Shown here: positions 18,722 through 28,709 of the stretch, piece by piece
Position numbering within the stretch: the stretch's first letter is position 1
Layout of the letters: each line of letters begins with the position of its first letter
Source: Sphingomonadaceae bacterium
GTDB lineage: Bacteria > Pseudomonadota > Alphaproteobacteria > Sphingomonadales > Sphingomonadaceae
NCBI GenBank assembly: GCA_025056155.1
Contig: JANWWL010000004.1
Coordinates: 496,001-560,000 of the forward strand
Direction: 5' to 3'
Length of the DNA stretch: 64,000 nucleotides
The notes under the pieces: generated by a model
What the model was told of the DNA's origin: nothing
The model's database searches: none
Seen by the model: only the letters and a program-made list of their open reading frames with translations
Position numbers and translations under genes: made by a program

Positions 18722-18739
18722 GCGCCACCCCCCTGGCGC
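18722..18739 (+). terminator. Hairpin after pntB
   Basis: A perfect 6-bp stem GCGCCA/TGGCGC with a six-C loop begins right after the pntB stop. There is no T-run, so it is at most a weak or Rho-assisted terminator. Confidence 0.35.
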
Positions 18740-18819
18740 GGGGCCCGAGCGGGAACGCCCCCGTGCGCGGGCACCTTCCAGCCCCAGGCCGTGCGCCGGC
18801 GGCAGGCCAGAACAGCAGG

Positions 18820-19911
18820 CTAGAACAGGATGACGCTGCGCACCGCTTCACCCGAGCGCATCATCGCGAAGCCCCGGTTGATCTCGTCCAGCGACAGGCG
18901 ATGGGTCACGAGGTCGTCCAGATGGAACTCGCCCGCCACGAACATGTCGACATAGCGGGCCACGTCGGCGCGCTTGGCCCCGCCCATGAACGAACCCGTC
19001 CAATGTCGGCCCGTGAGCAGATGGAAGGGTACGGCCGACAGCCGCGCGCCGGCCGGCATCAGGCCCACGTTCACGGCCATTCCCCAGCAGGGGTTGGTGG
19101 CGGCCAGCGCCTGGGCGGCGAGTTCGGGCAAGCCCACGCATTCGAACGCGAAATCCGCACCCAACCCGGTGATGGCCATCACCTGGGCCACGGGATCCTC
19201 GCCACCGTTGGCCAGGATGAAGTGGGTGGCCCCGGCGGCCAGCGCGACGTCGCGCCGCGCGGGATTGCGGTCGATGGCGATGATGGGCCCGGCGCCGGCG
19301 AGCTTCGCACCCTTCACCACCGAAAGCCCCACGCCGCCCACGCCGAACACCGCGACCGACGCCCCGGGCGGCACCCTGGCCGAGTTGAGCACTGCCCCGA
19401 TCCCGGTCGTGACGCCGCAGCCGATGCAGCAGGCCTGGTCCACCCGCGCTTCCGGGTTCACCTTCACCAGCTGGTCGGCGGGCACCACCGCCATCTCGGC
19501 GAAACTGCCGATGCCCATGAACGACTGCAGCGGTTGGCCCCGGTACGCGAAGACGGTGCGCGGATTCTGCCGCCGGGCCGGAAACTGCCGGCAGAAGTTC
19601 GTCCGCCCGGATTGGCAGAAGGGACACGTGCCACAGTCGGGCACCAGGAAGGCCATCACCCGGTCGCCCGCGCGGAAATCGCGTACGCCGTCGCCCACCG
19701 CCACGACGTCGCCGATCGCCTCATGGCCCGCCACCAGGGGAAAGCGCTCGTCGATCGTGCCCTCGAGCGCGTGGAGGTCGGAATGGCAAAGGCCTGAGGC
19801 GAGGAAGCGCACCAGCACTTCGCCGGGCCCAGGGTCCTGAAGCTCGACCTCGATCACCTCGAGTGGCTCGCGGGGAGCGAAACACACCGCCGCACGCACG
19901 GTCCTGGCCAT
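18820..19911 (-). CDS. Zinc-dependent alcohol dehydrogenase (class III-like MDR)
   Basis: A 363-residue medium-chain dehydrogenase. The catalytic zinc region GLCHSDLHALEG and GHEAIGDVVAVGDGV, the structural zinc cysteines in CGTCPFCQSGRTNFC, and the nucleotide fold VAVFGVGGVGLSVV are all present. It resembles the class III and aryl/mycothiol-linked alcohol dehydrogenases; the substrate is not predictable. The start ATG 19911 gives the normal MARTVRAAVCFAP beginning. It is divergent from the Baeyer-Villiger-type monooxygenase, so the two may act on the same class of alcohol or ketone substrate, though this is only suggested by position. Confidence 0.9.
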   Translation of the reverse strand: MARTVRAAVCFAPREPLEVIEVELQDPGPGEVLVRFLASGLCHSDLHALEGTIDERFPLVAGHEAIGDVVAVGDGVRDFRAGDRVMAFLVPDCGTCPFCQSGRTNFCRQFPARRQNPRTVFAYRGQPLQSFMGIGSFAEMAVVPADQLVKVNPEARVDQACCIGCGVTTGIGAVLNSARVPPGASVAVFGVGGVGLSVVKGAKLAGAGPIIAIDRNPARRDVALAAGATHFILANGGEDPVAQVMAITGLGADFAFECVGLPELAAQALAATNPCWGMAVNVGLMPAGARLSAVPFHLLTGRHWTGSFMGGAKRADVARYVDMFVAGEFHLDDLVTHRLSLDEINRGFAMMRSGEAVRSVILF

Positions 19912-20050
19912 GGCCGTCTCCTTGTGGGCCCCCATCCTTACGCGCCCGGCCGGCCCCAGCCGGCTCCCGGAAACGCGAGGGGCGGGGGCCGGCAGTTGAC
20001 CACCGGCCCGCTCGCCCTCAATCTCGCGGGCCGAGCGAGGGAGACGCGCA

Positions 20051-21550
20051 ATGAACGTGATGGCGATCGAGGCCGCGCGGGCAGCGGCGAACCCGGCCAC
20101 GGAGCACGTCGACGTGCTGATCGTGGGGGCGGGGATTTCCGGGCTCGGAGCGGCCAAGCACCTGCAGGACCAATGCCCAGGGAAATCCTGGCTCATCCTC
20201 GAAGCGTTTGAAAGCTACGGCGGCACCTGGTGGAGCCATCGCTATCCTGGCATCCGCTCGGACTCCGACCTCTATACCTTCGGCTACCGCTTCAAGCCCT
20301 GGGTGGGCCCGCCCATCGCCACGCGTGAGGAAATCCTGAAATATCTGGGCGAAGTGATCGCCGAGAACAACCTGGCGCGCGGCATTCGCTATCGGCATCG
20401 GGTGGAGACGGCGAGTTGGGACAGCACGAGGCAGCGCTGGACGCTGACCGGCACGTCGCCCGAGGGTCCCTTCACCGTCACGGCCAACTTCCTGTGGATG
20501 TGCCAGGGCTACTACCGCCATCTGAAGGGCTATATGCCCGAGTGGGAGGGCATGTCCGACTATCGCGGCATCCTGGTCCATTCGATGGAATGGCCCGAAG
20601 ACTTGGACCTCAAGGACCGGAACGTCATCGTGATCGGGTCCGGCGCCACGGCTGCCACCATCGTGCCCAACATTCCCGAGGCGCGCCACGTCTGGGTCGT
20701 CCAGCGCTCGCCCACCTATTTCTATCCCGCGCCCAACCGGAACGACCTGGCCGACACCATGCGGGCGCTGGGCGTGCCCGAGCCTGTGGTGCACGAGGCG
20801 ACCCGCCGTAAGATCCTGCACGACCAGGACGTGATCTGCCAGCGCTGCTTCCAGGAGCCGGAGCTCGTCCGCAGCGAGCTGTTGACGGCCGCGCGCTTCT
20901 TCCTGGGCGACGACTATCCGATCGACCCGCATTTCACGCCCCGCTATCGGCCTTGGCAGCAGCGCCTGGCCTACATCCCCGACGGCGACATGTTCCTGGG
21001 CATCCGATCGGGCCGCGTGACGATGGTGACGGGCGAAATCGAGCGCTTCACGCCCCAGGGCCTGAGGATGAAGGATGGCACCGAGCTGGCTGCCGACGTC
21101 ATCGTGGCCGCCACGGGCTTCAACCTGTGCATCCTGGGGGACATCGCCTTCACGATCGACGGCCGGCCGCTGAACTTCGCCGACACGGTCACCTACCGCG
21201 GGATGATGTTCACCGGCGTGCCCAACATGGTGTGGATCTTCGGCTATTTCCGCGCCTCGTGGACGCTGCGCGTGGACATCGTCGCCGACTTCGTGTGCCG
21301 GCTGTTGAACCACATGGACGCCAAGGGGGTTCGGCAGGTCGAGGTGGCCTTGCGGCCCGAAGACCACAACATGCCGCTGTTGCCCTGGATCGACGAGGAG
21401 AACTTCAACCCGAACTACCTCAAGCGTGCCCTGCACCTGTTGCCCAAGCGGGGCAACAAGCCCGAGTGGCAGCACAACCAGGACTACTGGCGCGAGAAAG
21501 ACGAATTTCCGCGCATCGACCTGGACGACGCTGCCTTCCGCTACCGCTGA
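20051..21550 (+). CDS. Flavin monooxygenase, Baeyer-Villiger type
   Basis: A 499-residue FAD- and NADPH-binding monooxygenase. It has the FAD Rossmann motif VGAGISGLG, the second nucleotide site VIGSGATAAT and, between them, YRGILVHSMEWP, which matches the Baeyer-Villiger fingerprint FxGxxxHxxxWP with Tyr at the first position. Such enzymes insert oxygen into ketones to give esters or lactones, and related members oxidise sulfur compounds (EthA-like). The total length and the ATG fit the family. It lies among other accessory genes (alcohol dehydrogenase, sulfotransferase, hydrolase). Confidence 0.9.
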   Translation: MNVMAIEAARAAANPATEHVDVLIVGAGISGLGAAKHLQDQCPGKSWLILEAFESYGGTWWSHRYPGIRSDSDLYTFGYRFKPWVGPPIATREEILKYLGEVIAENNLARGIRYRHRVETASWDSTRQRWTLTGTSPEGPFTVTANFLWMCQGYYRHLKGYMPEWEGMSDYRGILVHSMEWPEDLDLKDRNVIVIGSGATAATIVPNIPEARHVWVVQRSPTYFYPAPNRNDLADTMRALGVPEPVVHEATRRKILHDQDVICQRCFQEPELVRSELLTAARFFLGDDYPIDPHFTPRYRPWQQRLAYIPDGDMFLGIRSGRVTMVTGEIERFTPQGLRMKDGTELAADVIVAATGFNLCILGDIAFTIDGRPLNFADTVTYRGMMFTGVPNMVWIFGYFRASWTLRVDIVADFVCRLLNHMDAKGVRQVEVALRPEDHNMPLLPWIDEENFNPNYLKRALHLLPKRGNKPEWQHNQDYWREKDEFPRIDLDDAAFRYR

Positions 21551-21684
21551 GGTGGGCGGGCGACGGCCGGGGCCGCCGGATTGGACGCGACCCCACGCCT
21601 GAGGCCGCCCTGAGGGCGGGCGTGGCGGAGGGGGTCGGCGAGGTTGATGGACGCTTCGGGGCCGCCCGCGGTGCCGGGGCCCGC

Positions 21685-21999
21685 TTACATGTGCCCGGCG
21701 CACGACAGGCCAGTGGCCGCGAGCGTGCCGATCACCTGAGGGTCGCCCACGCGCCGCAGCGCCCGGAAGGCCTCGGCCACCGTCACTTCGCCCACGGGCC
21801 GGCGCGCAAGACGCGCGGCATCGGCCAAGGCCCGCAACTGCGCGACCGACAAGTCCTCCGCCATGGGGCGGGCCATGCAGCGCGCGACCGGCTCGGGCAC
21901 GCCCGCCTCCATCAGCGCGCGGCGGACGCGCGCTTCCTTGGTGGCCACGCATGCGCCCAGGGCCAGGGCCAGCGCCAGCACACGCCATCCATTTGCCAT
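21685..21999 (-). CDS. Small predicted lipoprotein, unknown function
   Basis: A 104-residue protein with an N-terminal signal ending in a lipobox-like LALGAC (Cys17), then a helix-rich domain containing EPVARCMARPMAEDLSVAQLRALADAAR. I recognise no family with certainty. An additional ATG at 22002, one codon upstream, is possible. The gene is divergent from the sulfotransferase (starts 26 bases apart) and convergent with the monooxygenase. Confidence 0.6.
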   Translation of the reverse strand: MANGWRVLALALALGACVATKEARVRRALMEAGVPEPVARCMARPMAEDLSVAQLRALADAARLARRPVGEVTVAEAFRALRRVGDPQVIGTLAATGLSCAGHM

Positions 22000-22024
22000 C
22001 ATTCCCGCCCTAACAGCGCGGCCC

Positions 22025-23305
22025 ATGCCCACCAAGCCGTCGCGGCTGCCGCCCGCCACCGCCTTCCGCCCCTGGCCGCTCAAGGGCCTGATGCGGGGCC
22101 TCGAGCATCTGTGGGACAGGGGGCTCCAGCCGCCGGCCGACCTGTCGTGGGCGCGCATCGTGGAGCGCGCCGAGCGCGAAACGGGCCTTTCCGACCACGG
22201 CGACACGGCCTTCCTGCAGGCGCAACGCGACGTGCTGATCCCGGCCCTGCGGGAAGAAGCGCGCCTCAATACGTTGGGGCGAGTCATCGCCCACGGCACG
22301 CTTCTGAAGATCGTGAAGGAGCGGCTGTGGGCTGAGGAACTGTTCAAACGGCATCCCGAGATCGATCGCGAGGAGCTCGCCCCGCCGCTCGTCGTCGTGG
22401 GGCCGATGCGTTCGGGCACCACGCGGCTTCAGCGCTTGCTGGCGGCGGATCCGATGTTCTCGGGGCTCCGGCTCTACGAATCGGCATGTCCCGTCCCCTG
22501 GCCGCGCAGCTTCACGCGGACGCCCGATCCCCGGATCGCGCGCACGCGCTTCGGGCTGAGGGTGATCAGCTGGATCAACCCGGCCACCCTCGACGTCCAT
22601 CCGACCGGACCCCTCGAAGTGGACGAAGAGCTGGGGATGCTGGAGCACAGTCTGGCGGGTGCCCTCATCGAAGCGCAGCGCCGGGTGCCCAGCTTTGCGC
22701 GCCACGGCGAAACGACCGACCTCAAGCCCGCCTACGAGCGGATGCGCCGGCTCCTCAAGTTGCGCCAGTGGTTCACGGGCGACCGTCGGCCCTTGGTGCT
22801 CAAGACCCCGCAGACGATGCAGGACCTGGCCACCTTCCACGCCGTTTTCCCCGGGGCCCGTTACGTCTTCACCCACCGCGACCCGGTGGCGATCGTGGCG
22901 TCGTCGGCCAGCCTGGCCTGGAACCAGATGGTCGTCCAGTCGGACGAGGTGGATCCCTGCTGGGTGGGCCAGGAGTGGCTTCACAAGACCCGCCTCCGGA
23001 TCGACCGGTGCCTGCGCGACCGGGCGGCGATCCCGGCCGACCGCCAGATCGACGTGACCTTCGAAGAGGTCGACCGAAACTGGCCCCGCACCGTGGCGCG
23101 CATCTACGCCCACTTCGGCTGGGACTGGACGCCTATGGCTCGGGCTGCGATGACGGCCTACGTGCGCCGCGCCGCACGGGAGCATGGCTTCGCCCGGCAC
23201 CGCTATGCGCCCGAGGACTTCGGCCTTGACGCGGGGGCCGTGGCCGAACGGTTCCGCGACTACGCCGAACGCTTCGACCTGAAACCCCTGGCGCGCGCCG
23301 CCTGA
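22025..23305 (+). CDS. Sulfotransferase-family protein
   Basis: A 426-residue protein with the PAPS-binding loop PMRSGTTRLQRLL (about 127-139) and the second PAPS contact region GARYVFTHRDPVAIVAS, as in the bacterial Sulfotransfer_3-type family. It would move a sulfuryl group from PAPS to an alcohol on a lipid, sterol or glycan. About 120 residues precede the PAPS loop, which is normal for this subgroup. The following hydrolase gene starts 12 bases after it, so the two are probably co-transcribed. The acceptor is unknown. Confidence 0.85.
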   Translation: MPTKPSRLPPATAFRPWPLKGLMRGLEHLWDRGLQPPADLSWARIVERAERETGLSDHGDTAFLQAQRDVLIPALREEARLNTLGRVIAHGTLLKIVKERLWAEELFKRHPEIDREELAPPLVVVGPMRSGTTRLQRLLAADPMFSGLRLYESACPVPWPRSFTRTPDPRIARTRFGLRVISWINPATLDVHPTGPLEVDEELGMLEHSLAGALIEAQRRVPSFARHGETTDLKPAYERMRRLLKLRQWFTGDRRPLVLKTPQTMQDLATFHAVFPGARYVFTHRDPVAIVASSASLAWNQMVVQSDEVDPCWVGQEWLHKTRLRIDRCLRDRAAIPADRQIDVTFEEVDRNWPRTVARIYAHFGWDWTPMARAAMTAYVRRAAREHGFARHRYAPEDFGLDAGAVAERFRDYAERFDLKPLARAA

Positions 23306-23317
23306 CGGAAGGGGCCG

Positions 23318-24571
23318 ATGCTGGGCCCATGGGGGTCGCGGCTGGCCGGCGCAGCGGCCGCCGCACTCGCGGCGGCCGCCGGCTGGGCCGCTCCGCTGCC
23401 GCGGCTGGGGGGTGTCACGGTCCAGGCCTGGGCGGTCGCCGTCGCCGAGCCCGACGGGCGGATCCTCACCCGGGGGGAAGGTGCCGCCGAGCTCGATTCC
23501 GAGGGGCGGCCGATTCGGCCTTTCGGGCCCCGCACGCCGCTGCGCGTCGCTTCGATCTCGAAGGTCGTGGTGGCCTTGGCGGTCCTCAGGCTCGCGGATC
23601 AGGGCCGGCTGGGTCTCGACGATGACGTCTCGCTCTGGTTGGGCTGGCCGCTGCGCCATCCGTACCATCCGGATCGGCCCATCCGGGTGCGGCACCTCCT
23701 TGCCCACACGGCTGCGCTGTCGGATGCCGGGGGCTACGTGGTTCCGCTGGGCACCGACCTGCGGTCGTACCTGTCGTCCGCCAGCTTTTCGGCCCATCCG
23801 CCGGGCGAGGTGTTCGATTACGCCAATCTGGGCAGCGTGGTGTTGGCCACCGTGATTGAGCGCGTGACGGGCGAGCGCTTCGACCGCGCCGCCCAGAGGC
23901 TGGTGCTGAAGCCCTTGGGCATCCGCGCCTGCTTCAACTGGTCGGGTTGCCCCGCCGGGTTCGCGCGGCGCGGGGCCGTCCTCCACCGGCCGTCATCGCA
24001 CGGCGGCTGGACGGCCGAGGCGGATGCCGAGCGGCCGCCCGCCGGCTGCCCGGTGCGGCTCGGGCCCGGGACGTCGTGCCAGGACCTCGAGCGCTACGTG
24101 CCCGGCACCAACGGCGGCCTGTTCTCGCCCCAGGGAGGCCTGCGTATCTCGGTGGCCGAGCTCGCGCGGCTGGGCCGGGCCGTGCTCGTCAACCAGGGCC
24201 GGTTCCTCAAGACCACCACGCATGCCGCACTGTTCGGAGCGCAGCCCATCCTCGCCCATGGCGCGGGGCCAGAGACGGACCGACGGCTGTTCCGGGCGTG
24301 GTCGGAAGGGGGGCTCCATTGCCTCTCGGGCACCGGCGCTGCCGACGGCGACCAGCCCTTGAGCCCCCGACCGACGGCGGGGTGCGGGCATCTGGGGGAT
24401 GCCTACGGTGTCAAGGCCGCGCTCGTGATGGACCCCAAGACGGGAACGGTGCGGGCCCAGGCCGTGCTGGGCAGCCCGGAACCGCCCCCGCAGGGCCGGG
24501 TCTCGGCCTTCGCAGCGCTCGAGGAGGCGCTGTTCGCGCTTGCTCCGACTGCGCCGCCCGCGGAGCGATGA
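23318..24571 (+). CDS. Beta-lactamase-fold serine hydrolase
   Basis: A 417-residue protein with an Ala-rich N-terminal signal-like segment (residues about 8-25) and a class C beta-lactamase/esterase domain. The SxxK motif is SISK (Ser79, Lys82) and the second motif is YANLG; a GHLG-like third motif is near residue 363. Members hydrolyse peptides, esters or lactams and are often periplasmic. Eight or so cysteines in the second half hint at disulfides, fitting an exported enzyme. A ribosome binding site (GGAAGGGG) precedes the ATG. It is probably in an operon with the sulfotransferase. Confidence 0.85.
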   Translation: MLGPWGSRLAGAAAAALAAAAGWAAPLPRLGGVTVQAWAVAVAEPDGRILTRGEGAAELDSEGRPIRPFGPRTPLRVASISKVVVALAVLRLADQGRLGLDDDVSLWLGWPLRHPYHPDRPIRVRHLLAHTAALSDAGGYVVPLGTDLRSYLSSASFSAHPPGEVFDYANLGSVVLATVIERVTGERFDRAAQRLVLKPLGIRACFNWSGCPAGFARRGAVLHRPSSHGGWTAEADAERPPAGCPVRLGPGTSCQDLERYVPGTNGGLFSPQGGLRISVAELARLGRAVLVNQGRFLKTTTHAALFGAQPILAHGAGPETDRRLFRAWSEGGLHCLSGTGAADGDQPLSPRPTAGCGHLGDAYGVKAALVMDPKTGTVRAQAVLGSPEPPPQGRVSAFAALEEALFALAPTAPPAER

Positions 24572-24703
24572 CGAAGCGAGGGCCGGGCGAGCCCAGGCCC
24601 TGCGAACCGGGCGGGACGGGGCGCGCCGGGCCGTGCGTCGATCGGGCGACGGGCCAGACCGGGCATGCGGTTGCGCTTCGGCACCCGGCCACGCCCCCCA
24701 GGA

Positions 24704-25993
24704 TCAGTCGCGGAAGGGATCGCGCACCAGGATGGTGTCGTCCCGCTCGGGGCTCGTCGACACCAGCGCGACCGGGCAGTCGATCAGCTCCTCGATCCGG
24801 CGAACGTACTTGATGGCGTTGGCGGGCAGGTCCGCCCAGCGGCGCGCCCCGGCCGTCGACTCCCGCCAGCCCTCGATCCGCTCGTAGATCGGCCGCACGC
24901 GGGCCTGGAGCGCGGCCGAGGGCGGCAGGTGATCGATCCGGTGCCCATCGAGCTCGTAGGCGGTGCACACCCACAGCTCCTCAAGCCCGTCCAGCACGTC
25001 GAGCTTGGTGAGCGCGATGCCGTCGATGCCCGCCACCTGCACGCTCTGGCGCACCAGCGCGGCATCGAACCAGCCGCAGCGCCGTTTTCGGCCCGTCACC
25101 GTGCCGAACTCGCGTCCCCGCTCGCCCAGGCGCTGTCCCACGGCATTGTGCAGTTCGGTGGGAAAGGGCCCCGATCCCACGCGCGTGGTGTAGGCCTTCA
25201 CGATTCCCAGCACGTAGCCCACCGCCGCTGGCCCCAGGCCCGAGCCGGCCGCCGCTGCTCCCGCCACCGTGTTCGAGGACGTGACGAAGGGGTAGGTGCC
25301 GTGATCCACATCCAGCAGCACTCCCTGGGCACCCTCGAACAGGATCCGCGCGCGCTGGCGCCGGTGGCGGGCCAGTGTCGCCCAGACCGGGCCGGCGAAG
25401 GGCAGGATCCGGGGCGCAATGGCCGCCAGCTCGGCCACCAGGCGGTCGCGGTCGATCGGGGGCACGCCGAAGCCAGCGCGCAGAGCGTTGTGGTGGGCGA
25501 GCAGGCGGTCGATCTGGGGGCCGGCTGCCGCCAGATCGGCCAGGTCGCACAGCCTCAGCGCGCGGCGGCCCACCTTGTCCTCATAGGCCGGGCCGATGCC
25601 GCGGCGCGTCGTCCCGATCCGCCCGGCCCCGCTCACATCCTCGCGCAGGGCGTCGAGGTCCCGGTGGAACGGCAGGATCAGCGGGCAGGTTTCGGCGACC
25701 TGCAGACGGTCGGGCGTCACCTCCACGCCCTGTCCCGCCAACCGGTCGATCTCCTCCACCAGCGCCCAGGGGTCGAGCACGACGCCGTTGCCGATCAGCG
25801 ACAGCGTGCCGCGCACGATGCCCGAGGGCAGCAGCGACAGGCGGTAGGTCTGGTTGCCCACCACCAGCGTGTGGCCGGCGTTGTGCCCCCCCTGGAAGCG
25901 CACCACGACGTCCGCGCGGGCCGACAACCAGTCAACGATCTTCCCCTTGCCTTCATCACCCCACTGGGCGCCGATCACCACCACGTTCGCCAT
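24704..25993 (-). CDS. purA: Adenylosuccinate synthetase
   Basis: A 429-residue enzyme of AMP synthesis (IMP plus aspartate, GTP-driven). It begins [18 protein letters not shown], with [23 protein letters not shown] and VGSGPFPTE all intact. ATG 25993 overlaps the hisZ stop by one base (TGATG/ATGA type), which supports this start over a longer in-frame form. It is the last gene of a serC-serA-hisZ-purA run, an order found in several alphaproteobacterial groups. Confidence 0.97.
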   Translation of the reverse strand: MANVVVIGAQWGDEGKGKIVDWLSARADVVVRFQGGHNAGHTLVVGNQTYRLSLLPSGIVRGTLSLIGNGVVLDPWALVEEIDRLAGQGVEVTPDRLQVAETCPLILPFHRDLDALREDVSGAGRIGTTRRGIGPAYEDKVGRRALRLCDLADLAAAGPQIDRLLAHHNALRAGFGVPPIDRDRLVAELAAIAPRILPFAGPVWATLARHRRQRARILFEGAQGVLLDVDHGTYPFVTSSNTVAGAAAAGSGLGPAAVGYVLGIVKAYTTRVGSGPFPTELHNAVGQRLGERGREFGTVTGRKRRCGWFDAALVRQSVQVAGIDGIALTKLDVLDGLEELWVCTAYELDGHRIDHLPPSAALQARVRPIYERIEGWRESTAGARRWADLPANAIKYVRRIEELIDCPVALVSTSPERDDTILVRDPFRD

Positions 25994-27108
25994 CAGCCGG
26001 CTTCCACGACACGGCCGTCCTGCCAGCGGTGGGTGCAGCCCAGGGCCCGGGCGTCGTCGGCCTCGGTCAGGGCGGCCACGGTGCACCAGCCCTCGGCGCG
26101 GAGCCCGCGCGCGACGGCCTCGGGCGTACCGAGCGGCAGGAACAGCCGCGGTGCGGGCGCATCGCCCAGGCCGGCTTCGGCCAGCGGATCGACATAGAGC
26201 GAAAAACCGCTTGCCGGCTCTTCCCGACCGTCGGGCCGCAGGATGACGTAGGCCCCACCGCGCCCCACCTCGGTGCGGAACGGCCGGCCACGCGCAGTGC
26301 CGAACAGGGTGAAGCCCACCCAGCTATGATAGGCGAAGCCGTGCCGCTCGCAGGGATCGATCGTCACCCGCGCGCGGGGCACGGCCCGCACCACCGCTTC
26401 CAGCCGGTCGAACAGGGCGGGGAAGGGGGGCGGCAGGTCGAGCGCGCGCAGGCGCGAAAGCGCCGGCCCGGCCTCGCCCGGCACCTCGAGGAGCGCTCGG
26501 TAGGGCCGCCGGTCGGGCGCGTCGAGGGCGGAGAGGTCCCGCATGTCAAGCGCTCGGGCCACGTCCGCGCCTTGGGCCACGGGCCACGGCCCGGCCGCCA
26601 GCCGCGGCACCAGGTCGGGCAGGGTCAGGTCGACCGACACGGCTTCCACGCCGCAGGCCTCGAGCGCTTCCAGGGCCACCATGACGACCTCGGCCACCGC
26701 GTGCGGCGAGTCGGCGCCCACGAGCTCGGCGCCGGCCTGGGTGCGCTCGCGCGCGGGGTCGAGCTCGGTGCCCCGGGCGCGGAGCACGCGTCCGCCATAG
26801 GCCAGGCGCAACGGCCGGGGGGCTTCGGCCAGACGGGTGGCGGCGATTCGCGCGATCTGCCCCGTGATGTCGGGTCGCAACACCAAGGCGCGGCCGCTCG
26901 CCGGATCGCTGGCCCGGATGAGGCCGTCGGCCGCGGCACTTGCCAGCCAGCGAGTCAGGCTTTCCTCGAACTCGACGAGCGGCGGCTCGACGCGTTCATA
27001 GCCGTGGGCGGAGATGACGCCCAGGATCCGGTCCAGGAGCCGGGCCCGGCGGCCGGCCTCGGGCGGCAGCCGGTCGCGGAAGCCCTCGGGCAGCAGCGCC
27101 GGCGCCAT
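25993..27108 (-). CDS. hisZ: ATP phosphoribosyltransferase regulatory subunit
   Basis: A 371-residue paralogue of histidyl-tRNA synthetase lacking the anticodon-binding domain. It keeps the class II core ([51 protein letters not shown]). Such proteins pair with the short form of HisG to start histidine synthesis and carry feedback control. hisG itself is not in the window. It overlaps purA by one base and follows serA by 11 bases. Confidence 0.92.
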   Translation of the reverse strand: MAPALLPEGFRDRLPPEAGRRARLLDRILGVISAHGYERVEPPLVEFEESLTRWLASAAADGLIRASDPASGRALVLRPDITGQIARIAATRLAEAPRPLRLAYGGRVLRARGTELDPARERTQAGAELVGADSPHAVAEVVMVALEALEACGVEAVSVDLTLPDLVPRLAAGPWPVAQGADVARALDMRDLSALDAPDRRPYRALLEVPGEAGPALSRLRALDLPPPFPALFDRLEAVVRAVPRARVTIDPCERHGFAYHSWVGFTLFGTARGRPFRTEVGRGGAYVILRPDGREEPASGFSLYVDPLAEAGLGDAPAPRLFLPLGTPEAVARGLRAEGWCTVAALTEADDARALGCTHRWQDGRVVEAG

Positions 27109-27119
27109 GGGGGCGGCGG

Positions 27120-28700
27120 TCAGAAGCCCAGCGCGCGGGCCGTGCGCACGCCCGGCAAGGCCGCGACCCGGGCGAGAAGGGCGGGCGGAATGGGTTGGTC
27201 GACCGACAGCAGCAGGATCGCCTCGCCTCCGGCATGGCGACGGCCCAGGTGGAAGGTGCCGATGTTCACTCCGGCATCGCCCAGCGTGGTCCCCAGCCGG
27301 CCGATGAACCCTGGCTTGTCCTCGTTGGCGATGAACAGCATTCGGGGGGCGAAGTCGGCCTCGACCTTGATGCCCAGCATCTCGACCAGGCGCGGGGTGG
27401 CGTGGCCGAACAGCGTGCCCGCCACCGAATGGTCGCCCGAGCCAGTGCGCGCCGTCACCCGGATGAGCGTCTGATAGTCGGTGTCGCGCTCGTGGCGCAC
27501 CTCGGCCACGTCGATGTCGCGTTCGCGCGCCAAGTGAGGAGCGTTCACCATGTTCACGGTGTCGGAGAAGGCGCGCATCACCCCCGCAAGCGCCGCCGCG
27601 GTGATGGGCTTGATGTTGAGAAGCGCGGCCGCTCCTTCTGCCTCGACGGTGATCCCCCGCAGGTCCCCGGTCTCGAGCTGGCCCAACAGCTGGCCCAGCT
27701 TCTCGGCAAGCGCCATGTAGGGTCTCAGCCGGGGAGCCTCCTCGGCAGTGACCGAGGGCATGTTGAGCGCGTTCGACACCGCCCCCAGGAGCAGGAAGTC
27801 GGCCATCTGCTCGGCCACCTGGATGGCGACGTTGACCTGCGCCTCCTCCGTCGAAGCCCCGAGATGGGGGGTGGCGATGAACCCCGGCGTGCCGAAGAGG
27901 GGCGAGGCATACGCTGGCTCTTCGGCAAAGACGTCGAGCGCGGCACCGGCGACATGGCCGGAATCAAGGAGTTCCTTCAGCGCCACCTCGTCGATCAGGC
28001 CGCCGCGTGCACAGTTCACGATCCGCACGCCCCTCTTGGTCTTCAACAGGTTCTCGCGGCTCAGGATGTTGCGCGTGCTGTCGGTCAAGGGGGCATGCAG
28101 CGAGATGAAGTCGGCCCGCGCCAACAGCTCCTCGAGCGTGACCTTCTCCACCCCCAAGGTCTGCGCCCGCTCCGGCGTGAGGAAGGGATCGTAGGCGATC
28201 ACCTTCATCTTCAGGCCGTGGGCGCGGTCGGCCACGATCGAGCCGATGTTGCCGCAGCCGATGAGCCCCAGGGTCTTGGCGGCCAGCTCTACGCCCATGA
28301 AGCGGTTCTTCTCCCACTTTCCGGCCTGGGTCGAGCGATCGGCCTCGGGCAGCTGGCGGGCGAGCGCGAACATCAGGGCGATCGCATGCTCGGCCGTGGT
28401 GATCGCGTTGCCGAATGGCGTGTTCATCACCACGATGCCGCGGGCGGAGGCGGCGGCGACGTCGATGTTGTCGACTCCGATGCCCGCCCGCCCGATCACC
28501 TTAAGGCGCGTGGCCGCTTCGAGGACGTCGGCCGTCACCTTGGTGGCCGAACGGACCGCAAGCCCGTCATACTCGGCGATGATGCCCTTCAGTTCCTCGC
28601 GGGTCAGGCCTGGCCTTTCGTCTACGGCGATGCCGCGGGCGCGAAAGATTTCGGCCGCGCGCGGCGACATCCGGTCGGCGATGAGCACCCGATGGGTCAT
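27120..28700 (-). CDS. serA: D-3-phosphoglycerate dehydrogenase
   Basis: A 526-residue long-form PGDH: substrate domain, NAD domain (GLIGCGNIGSIVADRA), the intervening domain and a C-terminal ACT domain (NEDKPGFIGRLGTTLGDAGVN) that usually binds serine for feedback inhibition. It makes 3-phosphohydroxypyruvate, the first step in serine synthesis. The catalytic-site stretch ATPHLGASTEEAQ is intact. It starts 9 bases after serC, whose product catalyses the next step. Confidence 0.97.
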   Translation of the reverse strand: MTHRVLIADRMSPRAAEIFRARGIAVDERPGLTREELKGIIAEYDGLAVRSATKVTADVLEAATRLKVIGRAGIGVDNIDVAAASARGIVVMNTPFGNAITTAEHAIALMFALARQLPEADRSTQAGKWEKNRFMGVELAAKTLGLIGCGNIGSIVADRAHGLKMKVIAYDPFLTPERAQTLGVEKVTLEELLARADFISLHAPLTDSTRNILSRENLLKTKRGVRIVNCARGGLIDEVALKELLDSGHVAGAALDVFAEEPAYASPLFGTPGFIATPHLGASTEEAQVNVAIQVAEQMADFLLLGAVSNALNMPSVTAEEAPRLRPYMALAEKLGQLLGQLETGDLRGITVEAEGAAALLNIKPITAAALAGVMRAFSDTVNMVNAPHLARERDIDVAEVRHERDTDYQTLIRVTARTGSGDHSVAGTLFGHATPRLVEMLGIKVEADFAPRMLFIANEDKPGFIGRLGTTLGDAGVNIGTFHLGRRHAGGEAILLLSVDQPIPPALLARVAALPGVRTARALGF

Positions 28701-28709
28701 GGCGCGGGT

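Noticed and set aside
22010-23986. A 658-codon open frame on the minus strand
   Set aside because: It is antisense to the sulfotransferase and hydrolase genes, whose motifs are intact.
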